From the NCBI GenBank assembly GCA_963814955.1, contig CAWFEX010000001.1, positions 248,001 through 312,000 on the forward strand: DNA of 64,000 bases, given 5' to 3'. Of this stretch, positions 53,179-61,342 are shown one piece after another. The position numbers and the translations under genes are program-made. This DNA is from DATCJA01 sp963814955 (GTDB lineage: Bacteria > Acidobacteriota > Vicinamibacteria > Vicinamibacterales > UBA2999). The notes under the pieces were generated by a model that ran no database searches, was not told the DNA's origin, and worked only from the letters and a program-made list of their open reading frames with translations. Each line of letters begins with the position of its first letter. The first letter of the stretch is position 1.

Positions 53179-53201
53179 GATTGCGTAGTTTCTAGGGCAC
53201 C

Positions 53202-53271
53202 GTAGGGCGGGCCTTTACCCCTCGACGATGCTCGGGGTAACCCTGAGCCTGTCGAAGGGTTACGGCCCGCC
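53202..53271 (+). repeat. TAG hairpin opened by a 41-bp palindrome with TTAC duplication
   Basis: GTAG, left arm GGCGGGCC, loop TTTAC; right part TTAC then GGCCCGCC. Between TTAC (53215-53218) and TTAC (53260-53263) lie 41 bp with ends CCCTCGAC and GTCGAAGGG. The uninterrupted hairpin is at 63231-63254. Confidence 0.85.
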
Positions 53272-53334
53272 TGGCGCGGCGGTACGCCGCCCAACGTTAA
53301 TTGTGAAATCGGTGTTGTAGCGGAGGAAGGCATC

Positions 53335-55224
53335 ATGAGCAGCCGTCGGTTTCTGACCGGGGTGATTGTTGCGATATCGGCCCTGTTGTGTGCCGCTTAT
53401 GTCCTGAACATCAGTGGTGGCGCGGCAACGGTCGCTGCCCAGCAGCGCGGCGAAGTCGCCGGGCTGGCGCGCTTGTCGGGCAGCGTCACGGCGCCGCAGG
53501 CCTTCAAGGCTGCGCAGGTCTACATCCGCAACACCGACAAGAACGTCACGTACATGGTGTTCACGAACGCCGGCGCGTTTCGATCCGTGGCCCTGTTTCC
53601 CGGGCAACTACGAAGTAAGGGTCAAGGCCAAGGGACTCGAGTCCGACGTGCAGAAGATCGCGCTGCGGGCCGGTGAGAACACCAAGCTGAGTGTTGCGAT
53701 GCGGGCGGGCCAGGGTGTCGAGCCTGCGCCGCAGAACGGCGTGACGTTCGCCCGCTACTCGGAAATCTATCCGCCGGGTCCCGGTCTCGAGGTGATCGAG
53801 CAAGGCTGCATGCGGTGCCACAACGAAAACTTCATCTCGGCCCGCCCGGGAGGTGAAGACGTGTGGCGCGCTCGTCTCGGTCACATGATGGGGGCGGAGC
53901 TCCCTGACCGGGACGCCCGATCCTACACCGAAGGCGCGCTCGCGGGTCGCGTCCAGTGGTTTCCTTTCGCCAGGAAGGAGCGCGAGGAATTCATTGCCTA
54001 CGCTGTGAAGACACTTCGGGCCTGATGCGAAACCGCGCTTCGTTCGCGCCGAGAAAGAGGTGCCGCTCGACGAGGCGGCGCTCGCCAAGGCGATGTTCAT
54101 CGAGTACTACCTGCCGATCGATCCGCCCGGAACCGGCAGCAGCTCGCCCGAGTTCGCCAAGCAGGGGCGCGGGATCCGGTGGGGGCAGGATGTCCGATTC
54201 GATGCCGACGGCAACGTGTGGCTGACCGATCGCGGCTATCCTCACCGTCTCGTCAAGCTGAATCCACGAACCGGCGAGCAGAAGGACTACCTCTATCCGG
54301 ACGGCGCGAAGCTGGGAAACCACGACCTGACGATCGACCGGTTTGGCATCGTCTGGGCGCCCGAACATTCGGGAGTTCAGCCGACCGGGAAGAAGCGGAT
54401 CCTCGGCTTCAATCCCAAGACCGAAAAGTGGGAGTACCAGATTCCAGGTGATCCGGACAACGTCATCCGAAACGAGATGAAGTGGATGCAGTCGATGGCG
54501 CTCGACTCCAAGAGCAATCTCTACGTCGGCTGGATCATGGGAGGCGCGATCAGCAAGTGGGAACGCGCCACCAACAAGGTCACCGTGTATCCGATTTCGG
54601 ACCGCGGCGCCGTGCCATATGGCGTGATTGCCGACCGCAACGACAACATCTGGATCGCGTTGTGGAACTCGGGGAAGATTGCCAAGTTCGACACGATCAA
54701 CGAACAGTGGACCGAGTTCGCGCCACTCACGTTCCCAGGCCATATCCGTCGCCTGAACGTCGACGCGCAGAACAACATCTGGGCGGCAATCTGGAATCAG
54801 GGGCGCCGGCCGGGCAAGCTGGCAAAGCTGGATCAGGCGACCGGCCGCTTCACCGAATACTCGGTCCCGTTGTGGACCGCGCAGCCCTACGACGTCAATG
54901 CCGATCCAGAGGGCAACATCTGGTTCGCCGATTCACCGACGCCGGATCGCGTCGCCCTCATCAACAAGTTCAACCCCCGCAACCAGACGTGGGCGTTCTA
55001 TCCGAAGCCGCAGTTCGACGCGGACACGCCGAAGGTTCAGGTCACGCGCGAGGGAGCGATCTGGTACTCGCCGCGCGGCAGCCGCGACGATGCCGGCGAT
55101 TGGTGTCCTCTATCCGGATATGGACAAGATCACGACCCTCGGAGCCTTCTATCAGTACGGGCCTCCAGGGAATCCGTGGCCATCGCCGACCACGCAGACG
55201 GCCAATCGGACGGCCAGTCGGTGA
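53335..55224 (+). pseudogene. carboxypeptidase-regulatory / c-heme / propeller fusion, frameshifted
   Basis: Paralogue of the intact gene at 8972 in domain order. Frame 1 (ATG 53335): signal peptide and regulatory domain (LARLSGSVTAPQAFKAAQVY). Near 53605 an extra G in CCCGGG shifts to YEVRVKAKGLESDVQKIALR and the heme motif CMRCH (QGCMRCHNEN). Near 54018 another extra G moves to FVRAEKEVPLDEAAL-like sequence and the long propeller (GRGIRWGQDVRFDADGNVWL, YGVIADRNDNIWIALW). Near 55090 a last shift restores IGVLYPDMDKITTLGAFYQY to TGA 55224. All four frames follow by single inserted bases. Repaired length about 628 residues. Confidence 0.78.
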
Positions 55225-55324
55225 TTGGCAACTCTCCAGGCGGGTCCGAAGGGATCCGCCCCACGGGATCATCGCCTGTAGGGACTTCGGGTTCACCCCA
55301 GGAATCCTTCTGGTCGGTATCGTC

Positions 55325-55762
55325 ATGGGCGCGGCCGCCTCTGGCGCGGCGGCACAAGCTCCTGAAGGAAAACGTTCCGTCACGGACGGGGTCTACACCA
55401 CGGAACAGGCCAGACGCGGAAGGGATCATTACCGGAAGCGGTGCGTGCTGTGTCACCTGGATAACGGACAGGGACACGCGGCAGTGCCTGTGATTCCAGG
55501 CGAGTCTCTCGAACGTGAAGGTGATGCGGAGGCTCCCGCCGTTGCCGGCGAGCCGTTCCAGAAGAAGTGGAATGGCCGCACGGCGTGGGAACTGTTCGGG
55601 ACAATGGCGAGCACCATGCCGGTGGGAAGTCCGCGCTCGCTCTCGCCTCAGGAGTACGCCGACGTGCTCGCCTATCTGTTCGAGTTGAACAAGTATCCGG
55701 CGGGACAGCAGGAACTGACGCCGGCACGCGAGCAGCTCGAGGCAATCACGATAGGTAGATAA
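55325..55762 (+). CDS. exported cytochrome c
   Basis: 145 residues from ATG 55325; the hydrophobic stretch GILLVGIVMGAAASGAAA begins before this Met, so an upstream non-ATG start is likely but unclear because hairpins (GGCGGGTCC-GAAG-GGATCCGCC near 55236) occupy that DNA. One heme site, CVLCH (residues 40-44), followed by a Cys-free domain with MASTMPVGSPRSLSPQEYADVLAYLFELN, whose Met is a probable axial ligand. Typical class I cytochrome c, likely electron acceptor for neighbouring periplasmic enzymes. Confidence 0.75.
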   Translation: MGAAASGAAAQAPEGKRSVTDGVYTTEQARRGRDHYRKRCVLCHLDNGQGHAAVPVIPGESLEREGDAEAPAVAGEPFQKKWNGRTAWELFGTMASTMPVGSPRSLSPQEYADVLAYLFELNKYPAGQQELTPAREQLEAITIGR

Positions 55763-55846
55763 CCCCATATGCGTGGGCCGGGTGCCGCGAGCGCGAGGCA
55801 AACGGACGAGCGGACCCAGGCAAATCTGAACCCAAGGAGATCGTCT

Positions 55847-56635
55847 GTGAGGCGCTGTGTCATCCCGCTGAGTGCCGCCATCGTCGTAGGTCTCTGGGCG
55901 ACCACGATTCCGGGTGTGGCGCAGAACTCGGTGTCCTACAGCCCTTCCCGGACGCGGGACGGGCAACCCGATCTGCAGGGTGTCTGGCAGGTGCTCAATA
56001 CGGCTGCCTGGAACATCGAGGACCACAACGCGCAGCTGGGCGTACCCGCCGGAAATGGTGTCGTCGAAGGGGGCACGATCCCGTATCAGCCGGCCGCGCT
56101 CGCGAAGAGGCAGGAGAATTTCAAGGGCCGCGCGACGCTCGACCCTGATACGAAGTGTTTCCTCCCCGGCCTGCCACGCATCACCTACATGCCCCATCCG
56201 TTCCGCATCGTCCAGCAGCGCGACAAGATCACGTTCCTCTATGAATATCTCGGCACCGTTCGCTTCGCTTATATGAACGGCAACCCGCATCCCAAGGGTC
56301 CCATCGAGTGGTTCATGGGAGACTCGCGCGCACGCTGGGAAGGCAACACACTGGTCGTGGACGTCGTGCACTTCACTGATCAGACCTGGCTCGACCGCGC
56401 CGGAAATTTCCACAGCGAGGCCCTGCACGTCGTCGAGCGCTACACGCCGACCGGACCGGACCACATGCTCTATGACGTGACCATCGAGGACCCGAAGGTC
56501 TTCACGCGTCCATGGAAGATGAGCATGCCGTTGTACCGGTTGAAAGAGGCGGACGCCGAGCTCCTCGAATATGAGTGTCTGTCGTACCTGCTTGAAGACA
56601 CATGGGACAAGCCCAACGCGCTTCCCTTTAACTGA
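55847..56635 (+). CDS. exported protein, RWEGDTLV family member 4
   Basis: 262 residues from GTG 55847, which follows CAAGGAGATC and opens a signal peptide (CVIPLSAAIVVGLWATTI). Landmarks: RTRDGQPDLQGVWQVL, WNIEDHNAQLGVPAGNG, GGTIPYQPAALAKRQENF, CFLPGLPRITYMPHPFRIVQ, ARWEGNTLVVDVVHF, WLDRAGNFHSEALHVVERY and EDPKVFTRPWKMSMPLYR. Closest to member 3 (47074). The protein ends with a short acidic tail (LLEYECLSYLLEDTWDK). 13 bp before the next member. Confidence 0.78.
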   Translation: MRRCVIPLSAAIVVGLWATTIPGVAQNSVSYSPSRTRDGQPDLQGVWQVLNTAAWNIEDHNAQLGVPAGNGVVEGGTIPYQPAALAKRQENFKGRATLDPDTKCFLPGLPRITYMPHPFRIVQQRDKITFLYEYLGTVRFAYMNGNPHPKGPIEWFMGDSRARWEGNTLVVDVVHFTDQTWLDRAGNFHSEALHVVERYTPTGPDHMLYDVTIEDPKVFTRPWKMSMPLYRLKEADAELLEYECLSYLLEDTWDKPNALPFN

Positions 56636-56648
56636 TCTGGAGGCTCCG

Positions 56649-57629
56649 GTGCGAAGTTGCTCCTTCGGGTCGCTCACGTTGCTCGTCGCTGCGGTTGCCC
56701 TCCTCGCGCTGTCGCTCCGTCCGGCAACCGGCCAGGCGCGGTTCGATCCGAAAACACCAAGGCTGCCGATGGCGCGGACGTGGGCCGCGTTCAAGGCGAC
56801 GCTGCCCCCGTACCGTCCCCCGCGCACGCCCGACGGCGTGCCGGATCTCCAGGGAACCTGGGGAGGGCCCGGCGGGGCCGGCGGCGACGACATCGAAGAA
56901 CACGGCTACGTCGACGTCACGACGCCGCCGCAGGAAAGCTTTGTCTCCGATCCGCCGGACGGCCGGATTCCATATACGGCGTGGGCGCTGGCCCGCCGGA
57001 ACGAGCACCGCGCAGGGCTGTCGCGCGGATGGCCGGGTGAAACCGGACAGCGCCTCTACGCGGACCCGGCGTCGTATTGCGTCACGATGATCGGGCCCCG
57101 CGGCGGCGTCGGTGAAATCATCCAGCAGCCGGGCATGGTGATCATGGTGACCGCCAGAGTCCACCGTGTCATTCCCACCAACGGACGTCCGCATATCAGC
57201 GAACGCGCCAAGTTCTGGCGCGGCAATCCGCGCGGCCGGTGGGACGGCGATACGCTGGTGGTCGAAGTCACCGGACTGAACGGCAAACACTGGTTCGACA
57301 GCGTCGGCAATTTCTACAGCGAAAACAGCCGGATGGTGGAGCGCTTCCGGATGGTCGACGCGAACACGATCGACTACGAGCTCACGGTCGAAGATCCCAC
57401 GATCTACACGCGGACGTGGAAGATGAACTACCCGATGCGGCGCGCCGGGACCGGGGGAACGGACAACACCACCGGGAAGTACGCCTGGCGCAATACCGCG
57501 ACCGTGGATCCCGACCCGTACGCACGCGAGGTGTGGGAGAACACGTGCAACGAAGGAGTCGGTCACACCATTGCCGAGCTGAACAAGCTGGGCTTCAAGT
57601 GGTTCAGAGGCGTCACGCCACCCAAGTAG
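56649..57629 (+). CDS. exported protein, RWEGDTLV family member 5
   Basis: 326 residues from GTG 56649 (CTGGAGGCTCC upstream). Signal peptide SLTLLVAAVALLALSL. Landmarks: PRTPDGVPDLQGTWGG, DDIEEHGYVDV, DGRIPYTAWALARR, YCVTMIGPRGGV, GRWDGDTLVVEVTGL, WFDSVGNFYSENSRMVERF and EDPTIYTRTWKMNYPMRR. Closest to member 2 (46110) in having a longer N-terminus and a C-terminal Cys segment (VWENTCNEGVGH). The stop TAG (57627-57629) is the start of a hairpin. Members 4 and 5 mirror members 2 and 3 in reverse order. Confidence 0.78.
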   Translation: MRSCSFGSLTLLVAAVALLALSLRPATGQARFDPKTPRLPMARTWAAFKATLPPYRPPRTPDGVPDLQGTWGGPGGAGGDDIEEHGYVDVTTPPQESFVSDPPDGRIPYTAWALARRNEHRAGLSRGWPGETGQRLYADPASYCVTMIGPRGGVGEIIQQPGMVIMVTARVHRVIPTNGRPHISERAKFWRGNPRGRWDGDTLVVEVTGLNGKHWFDSVGNFYSENSRMVERFRMVDANTIDYELTVEDPTIYTRTWKMNYPMRRAGTGGTDNTTGKYAWRNTATVDPDPYAREVWENTCNEGVGHTIAELNKLGFKWFRGVTPPK

Positions 57630-57683
57630 GCCGGGTCCTTCGGACCCGGCGAGTCGCACGGGCCAGGTCCCTTTGGACCCGGC
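57627..57683 (+). repeat. TAG hairpins after a stop codon
   Basis: TAG (stop codon) is followed by GCCGGGTCC-TTC-GGACCCGGC. A second, imperfect hairpin (GGCCAGGTCC facing GGACCCGGC) ends just before GGAGGAG, the ribosome site of the cupin gene. Confidence 0.8.
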
Positions 57684-57695
57684 AGGAGGAGAATC

Positions 57696-58205
57696 ATGAG
57701 AATCGTCGCCGTTGCAGCCGCTCTCATCGTTGCGCTCGCCTCATCTGCTTCGAGCCAGCAGGGTCCGCAGAACATCAATAACAACCCGAGGGAAGCGTAT
57801 TTTCTCTCCGCGGCGAGCGTGGCCGCCCACCGAGCCAAGCTCATGGAGGTTGCCTACGCCAACATCACCGTCGTCGAGCGGCCCGAGGCAACCTCGTCGA
57901 GCGGGGTCGCGTATCGAATGGCGGTAGATCGTCGCAGGCCGCCGCAACGGGCTGCGGCGCACGCGACTGAAGGGGAAGTGTGGGCGATTGTCGACGGCAG
58001 CGGCGAAATCACGACCGGCGGCAAGATCGTCGAGACGAAAAAGGGCGACACGGTGGAGCGCCGCATCGAGGGCGGGACGGTTCACAAGGTCTCGAAGGGA
58101 GATTTTCTGCTGATCCCCGAGAATGTGCCGCACCAGGTCACCGGGTTCAGCCCCGAGCTGTACATGGTGACCTTCGAGTTCCCGCGGGGCGTGAAAGGGC
58201 AATAG
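57696..58205 (+). CDS. exported cupin-domain protein
   Basis: 169 residues; ATG 57696 after AGGAGGAG. Signal peptide MRIVAVAAALIVALASSAS. Cupin motif 1 AAHATEGEVWAIVDGSGEIT and motif 2 GTVHKVSKGDFLLIPENVPHQV are both clear, with His and Glu ligands for a metal. Proteins like this are annotated as cupins near RWEGDTLV-family genes. Stop codon TAG 58203-58205 runs into a GC-rich imperfect hairpin (GCCGGGGCGGGTCCC). 68 bp before the terminal cytochrome gene. Confidence 0.8.
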   Translation: MRIVAVAAALIVALASSASSQQGPQNINNNPREAYFLSAASVAAHRAKLMEVAYANITVVERPEATSSSGVAYRMAVDRRRPPQRAAAHATEGEVWAIVDGSGEITTGGKIVETKKGDTVERRIEGGTVHKVSKGDFLLIPENVPHQVTGFSPELYMVTFEFPRGVKGQ

Positions 58206-58273
58206 GCCGGGGCGGGTCCCGGAAGCGGTCCCGAATCCGCGACGGACCCGCGTTTGTTGGGGTCGGTGGACTC

Positions 58274-59341
58274 ATGAACAAACGTGTCGGTCTGTTCTTG
58301 ATTCTCTTGGTCGGCGTGGTAGTTGGCCGTAGCCATCTCTTTGCGCAGGCTCCTCGGTTTCTCGTGCTCGAGCCCGGGTTTCCGTTGTGGGCCTACGGCT
58401 ACAAGATGCCGCCGACCATGCCGGATGACTGGTCGGTGAAGTGTCCTGGCAATACACCGCGCGACTGCGACCGGCCAGGAGGCATGCCGGCCGACACGAC
58501 GGGGAACAAACTCACGCTCGCCGGGAGCGATCGGACGTTCACGGTGGCGGAGATCACCTCGCCGCACAACCCGGCCGACTGGTTCCCCACCGATCACCCG
58601 CCGATGCCCGATATCGTCGCGCACGGCAAGCAGGCAACCAGGTTCCGCGCCTGCGCGATCTGCCACTATCCGAACGGGCTCGGCCTGATGCAGAACGCGC
58701 CGGTCGCGGGGCTGCCGGTCGATTACTTCCTGCGGCAGCTCGCCGACTTTGCCAGCGGCAAGCGGAAGAGCGCCGACGTCAACAAGGCCAACGCGTTCGA
58801 AATGGCGGCCATGGCGCGCAACCTGACGCCTGAGGAAGCGCGCGCGTCGGCGGAGTACTTCGCGTCGATTCCATTCAAGCAGTGGAACCGGGTCGTCGAG
58901 TCGGAGACCGTCCCGAAATTCACGGCAACCGTGAACGGTCTGTTCCTGAAGGCCGAAGGGACGGAGACCGAGCCGCTCGGCCGACGGCTGGTCGAGATGC
59001 CGGAAGACACCTACCAAAGCAACATGCTTCGTAATCCGCGGTCGGGCATGGTGGTGTATGTGCCCGTCGGCAGCCTGAAAACGGGCGAGATGCTCGTGAA
59101 AACCGGTGGTCAGGATCGAACGCAGGCGTGCGGCGCCTGCCATGGAACCGACCTGAAGGGAACGGCGATCGCGCCGCCGATTGCCGGCCGGCAGCCCGGT
59201 TATCTCGCGCGGCAGATGTACGACATGCAGAAGGGGACGCGGAACGGCGACGCCGCGAAACTGATGAGGGCCTCGGTCGAGAAGCTGACCGAAGACGACC
59301 TGATCGCGATCTCCGGCTACGTCGCGTCGCTTCAACCATAA
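58274..59341 (+). CDS. exported diheme cytochrome c
   Basis: 355 residues; ATG 58274. Signal peptide VGLFLILLVGVVVGRSHLFA. Two c-type heme motifs: CAICH (127-131) and CGACH (286-290), each in its own cytochrome domain: LPVDYFLRQLADFASGKRKS after the first and PPIAGRQPGYLARQMYDMQKG after the second. The layout is that of class I diheme cytochromes of the cytochrome c4/553 group. It is probably the electron carrier at the end of the receptor 3 module. A TAG hairpin follows 10 bp after the stop. Confidence 0.87.
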   Translation: MNKRVGLFLILLVGVVVGRSHLFAQAPRFLVLEPGFPLWAYGYKMPPTMPDDWSVKCPGNTPRDCDRPGGMPADTTGNKLTLAGSDRTFTVAEITSPHNPADWFPTDHPPMPDIVAHGKQATRFRACAICHYPNGLGLMQNAPVAGLPVDYFLRQLADFASGKRKSADVNKANAFEMAAMARNLTPEEARASAEYFASIPFKQWNRVVESETVPKFTATVNGLFLKAEGTETEPLGRRLVEMPEDTYQSNMLRNPRSGMVVYVPVGSLKTGEMLVKTGGQDRTQACGACHGTDLKGTAIAPPIAGRQPGYLARQMYDMQKGTRNGDAAKLMRASVEKLTEDDLIAISGYVASLQP

Positions 59342-59350
59342 CGGGCCACG

Positions 59351-59376
59351 TACGTAGTGTCCGGCTTCAGCCGGAC
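59351..59376 (+). repeat. TAG-stem-TTCA hairpin
   Basis: TACGTAGT then GTCCGGC-TTCA-GCCGGAC. It lies 10 bp after a stop codon and 4 bp before element A, in the same arrangement as the hairpin beside element C at 23851. Confidence 0.85.
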
Positions 59377-59380
59377 CCGC

Positions 59381-59647
59381 CGGCCGCGCGCCCGTCGTCC
59401 GGCCGGCGCCGGCTTCGCACGCCGGGAACGCTCCTTCCGCTCATAATCTATCGCTCCGACCGCGAGTCAGTACCCAACTCGACCAACCGCCATCGTGGCA
59501 TGCACCGACACAGCTAATTCCATCTTCAGGCGATCATGAGATCACGCGGTACGAACTCGCGTCTATGAATCGCTTCAGTCGCGTTCCGCTGGTGGTCCGA
59601 ATCGGCGTGCTCCGAACGGCGCCGGTCGGACGACAGGCGCGCGGCTG
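59381..59647 (+). repeat. ~270-bp element with terminal inverted repeats, copy A
   Basis: Terminal 30 bp (59381-59410) and the inverse of 59618-59647 agree at all but about three positions. The interior matches the reverse complement of copy B, including a 34-bp identical stretch beginning at 59409 and patches CATCGTGGCATGCACC, GAGATCACGCGG and GAATCGGCGTGCT. No coding frame is maintained through it. Confidence 0.75.
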
Positions 59648-59970
59648 ATGGAAAGAAACTACGGAGATCGACTGAAGGGCGAAATGATCGGAATGCTGCC
59701 ACATCCCAGTTGATCTATAGACCCCGCATCACCAGAAGCGGGTTCCGATGCCATGTGAGGTCTGGTGCAAGCGGTATCAAGCAGCGCGTGACACGCGGTA
59801 TGGATGTATTGATGGAACGCAGGTTCCAGGCGCTGAGCGTACATGTGAGCAACAGCCGACGCCTGCAAGGATGTTGACCGGCGGATGGCAGCACGGCGAT
59901 GAGTCGCAAACGCCCACTGGCGCCGCTCGGTCGCTTCGGTCGCTTCGGCACCGGTGATATAGCGTGCGCG
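59648..59970. other. 323-bp spacer between oppositely oriented elements A and B
   Basis: I see no gene. There is a small hairpin (CCCGC facing GCGGG near 59721-59740) and a 9-nt direct repeat (GGTCGCTTC twice near 59930-59950). The sequence is unlike either flanking element. Confidence 0.55.
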
Positions 59971-60247
59971 GCTGTGACACCGCGGGGCATGCCGGCCTGC
60001 GGAGCGCCGTTCGAAGCACGCCGATTCAAACGAAACCGGAACGCGAGTGAAGCGATTCAGCGCCGCGAGTTCGTTCCGCGTGATCTCACGATCGCTACGT
60101 CGAATTCAGCTGGTTGGTGCATGCCACGATGACCCGAGCTGGAATCAGCAACTACTCGCGGTGGGAGCAGTAGGGCTCGAGCGGAAGGAGCGTTCCCGGC
60201 GTGCGAAGCCGGCCGACGCGGGCCGGCATGCCCCGCGGTGTTACAGC
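59971..60247 (-). repeat. ~270-bp element with terminal inverted repeats, copy B
   Basis: 27-bp termini (59971-59997 and the inverse of 60221-60247) differ at a single position. Both ends read GCTGT-AC-ACCGCGG-GCATGCCGGCC with one change. Inverted relative to copy A; same direction as copy C. The end sequences differ from those of A and C while remaining self-complementary. Confidence 0.75.
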
Positions 60248-60276
60248 TCGAGCACGTCATAGATTCAATTCACAAA

Positions 60277-61317
60277 TCACAGCACGCCCGCCAGCTCTCG
60301 CGTAAGGACGCCCGCCGGAATCTCCTTGCAGCCGCTCGTATTCTGGCCGGCCCATAGCGGCGAGAAGTCGCTGCTGCCAACGCTTTCGGCTTTGGCGCGC
60401 AGCGGCGCGATCGCCGAGAACGCCAGAGGGAACGGAGGAGCGACGGCGCTGATGGGCCCCAGTTCCCGCATGATGCGGTTCATAATGCCGCGGCCCGGCC
60501 GTCCGGTAAAAACATTGGTCAGCGCTGTCACCCGGGCTGCGTCGGTCTTCAGCGCCGCACGATGCACCGTGCTCGTCGTGGCTTCGGGACACAGCAGGTA
60601 GGCGGTCCCGACCTGCACGCCGGCGGCGCCGAGGGCCATGGCTGCTGCCACGCCGCTCGCGTCAGCGATACCGCCTGCGGCAATCACGGGTACCTTCACT
60701 GCCTGCACAATCTGCGGTACCAGCGCCAGCGTTCCTATCTGGGTGGTGAGGTCATCGGTCAGAAACACACCACGGTGGCCCCCCGCCTCGAGGCCTTGCG
60801 CGATGACCGCATCAACCCCGTGTGCTTCCAGCCAGCGCGCCTCGTCGACAGTCGTCGCCGACGACAGGATTTTCGCGCCCCACCGGCGAATCCGCCCGAG
60901 CAGATCTTTCGATGGCAGCCCGAACTGAAAGCTCACGACCGCGGGCTCGAATTCGCTCAGCACCTCGGCGGTCTCGGCGCCGAACGGCACCCGCCCCGGG
61001 CCCGCTGCGATGGCGCTCGCCTCTATTTCGTGTTCGGCGAAGTACGGCGACAGCGCGGCCCGCCACGCCATTTCCCGCTCGACGTTGAACTCGGGCTGCG
61101 CGTGACAGAAAAAATTCACGTTGAACGGCCTTGTCGTTTGTGCCCGGATCGCCGCCAGCTCCTTTCGCATGGCCTCCGCGTCGAGCATCGCGCATGGCAG
61201 CGAGCCAAGACCGCCGGCGTTGGACACCGCGACGGCCAGCGCACTGCCCTGCGCGCCAGCCATCGGGGCCTGAATGATCGGAAGATCTATTCCAAACAGC
61301 TCTTGCAGGGTTTGCAT
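60277..61317 (-). CDS. nitronate monooxygenase family flavoprotein
   Basis: 346 residues from the ATG at 61317; earlier in-frame codons belong to the overlapping repeat-rich leader. No signal peptide. FMN-dependent TIM barrel: PIIQAPMAGAQGSALAVAVS, TTRPFNVNFFCH, VVSFQFGLPS, IAQGLEAGGHRG (catalytic-region His), VPVIAAGGIADASGVAAAMA and GVQVGTAYLLCPEA. Enzymes of this group oxidise alkyl nitronates such as propionate-3-nitronate. The next gene upstream on the same strand is a small cupin, 25 bp away. The C-terminus lies 30 bp from element B. Confidence 0.9.
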   Translation of the reverse strand: MQTLQELFGIDLPIIQAPMAGAQGSALAVAVSNAGGLGSLPCAMLDAEAMRKELAAIRAQTTRPFNVNFFCHAQPEFNVEREMAWRAALSPYFAEHEIEASAIAAGPGRVPFGAETAEVLSEFEPAVVSFQFGLPSKDLLGRIRRWGAKILSSATTVDEARWLEAHGVDAVIAQGLEAGGHRGVFLTDDLTTQIGTLALVPQIVQAVKVPVIAAGGIADASGVAAAMALGAAGVQVGTAYLLCPEATTSTVHRAALKTDAARVTALTNVFTGRPGRGIMNRIMRELGPISAVAPPFPLAFSAIAPLRAKAESVGSSDFSPLWAGQNTSGCKEIPAGVLTRELAGVL

Positions 61318-61342
61318 GTCGCTGGTTTGAGGCGAAGCCTCG

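Noticed and set aside
59899..60132. Possible 77-codon gene in the repeat nest
   Set aside because: It runs through the edge of element B, is not conserved in copies A or C and has no ribosome site.
59381..60247. Integron attC sites or gene cassettes
   Set aside because: Elements share the property of self-complementary variable ends, but I could not find the core GTTRRRY/RYYYAAC pair, they are much longer than attC sites, and no integrase is present.
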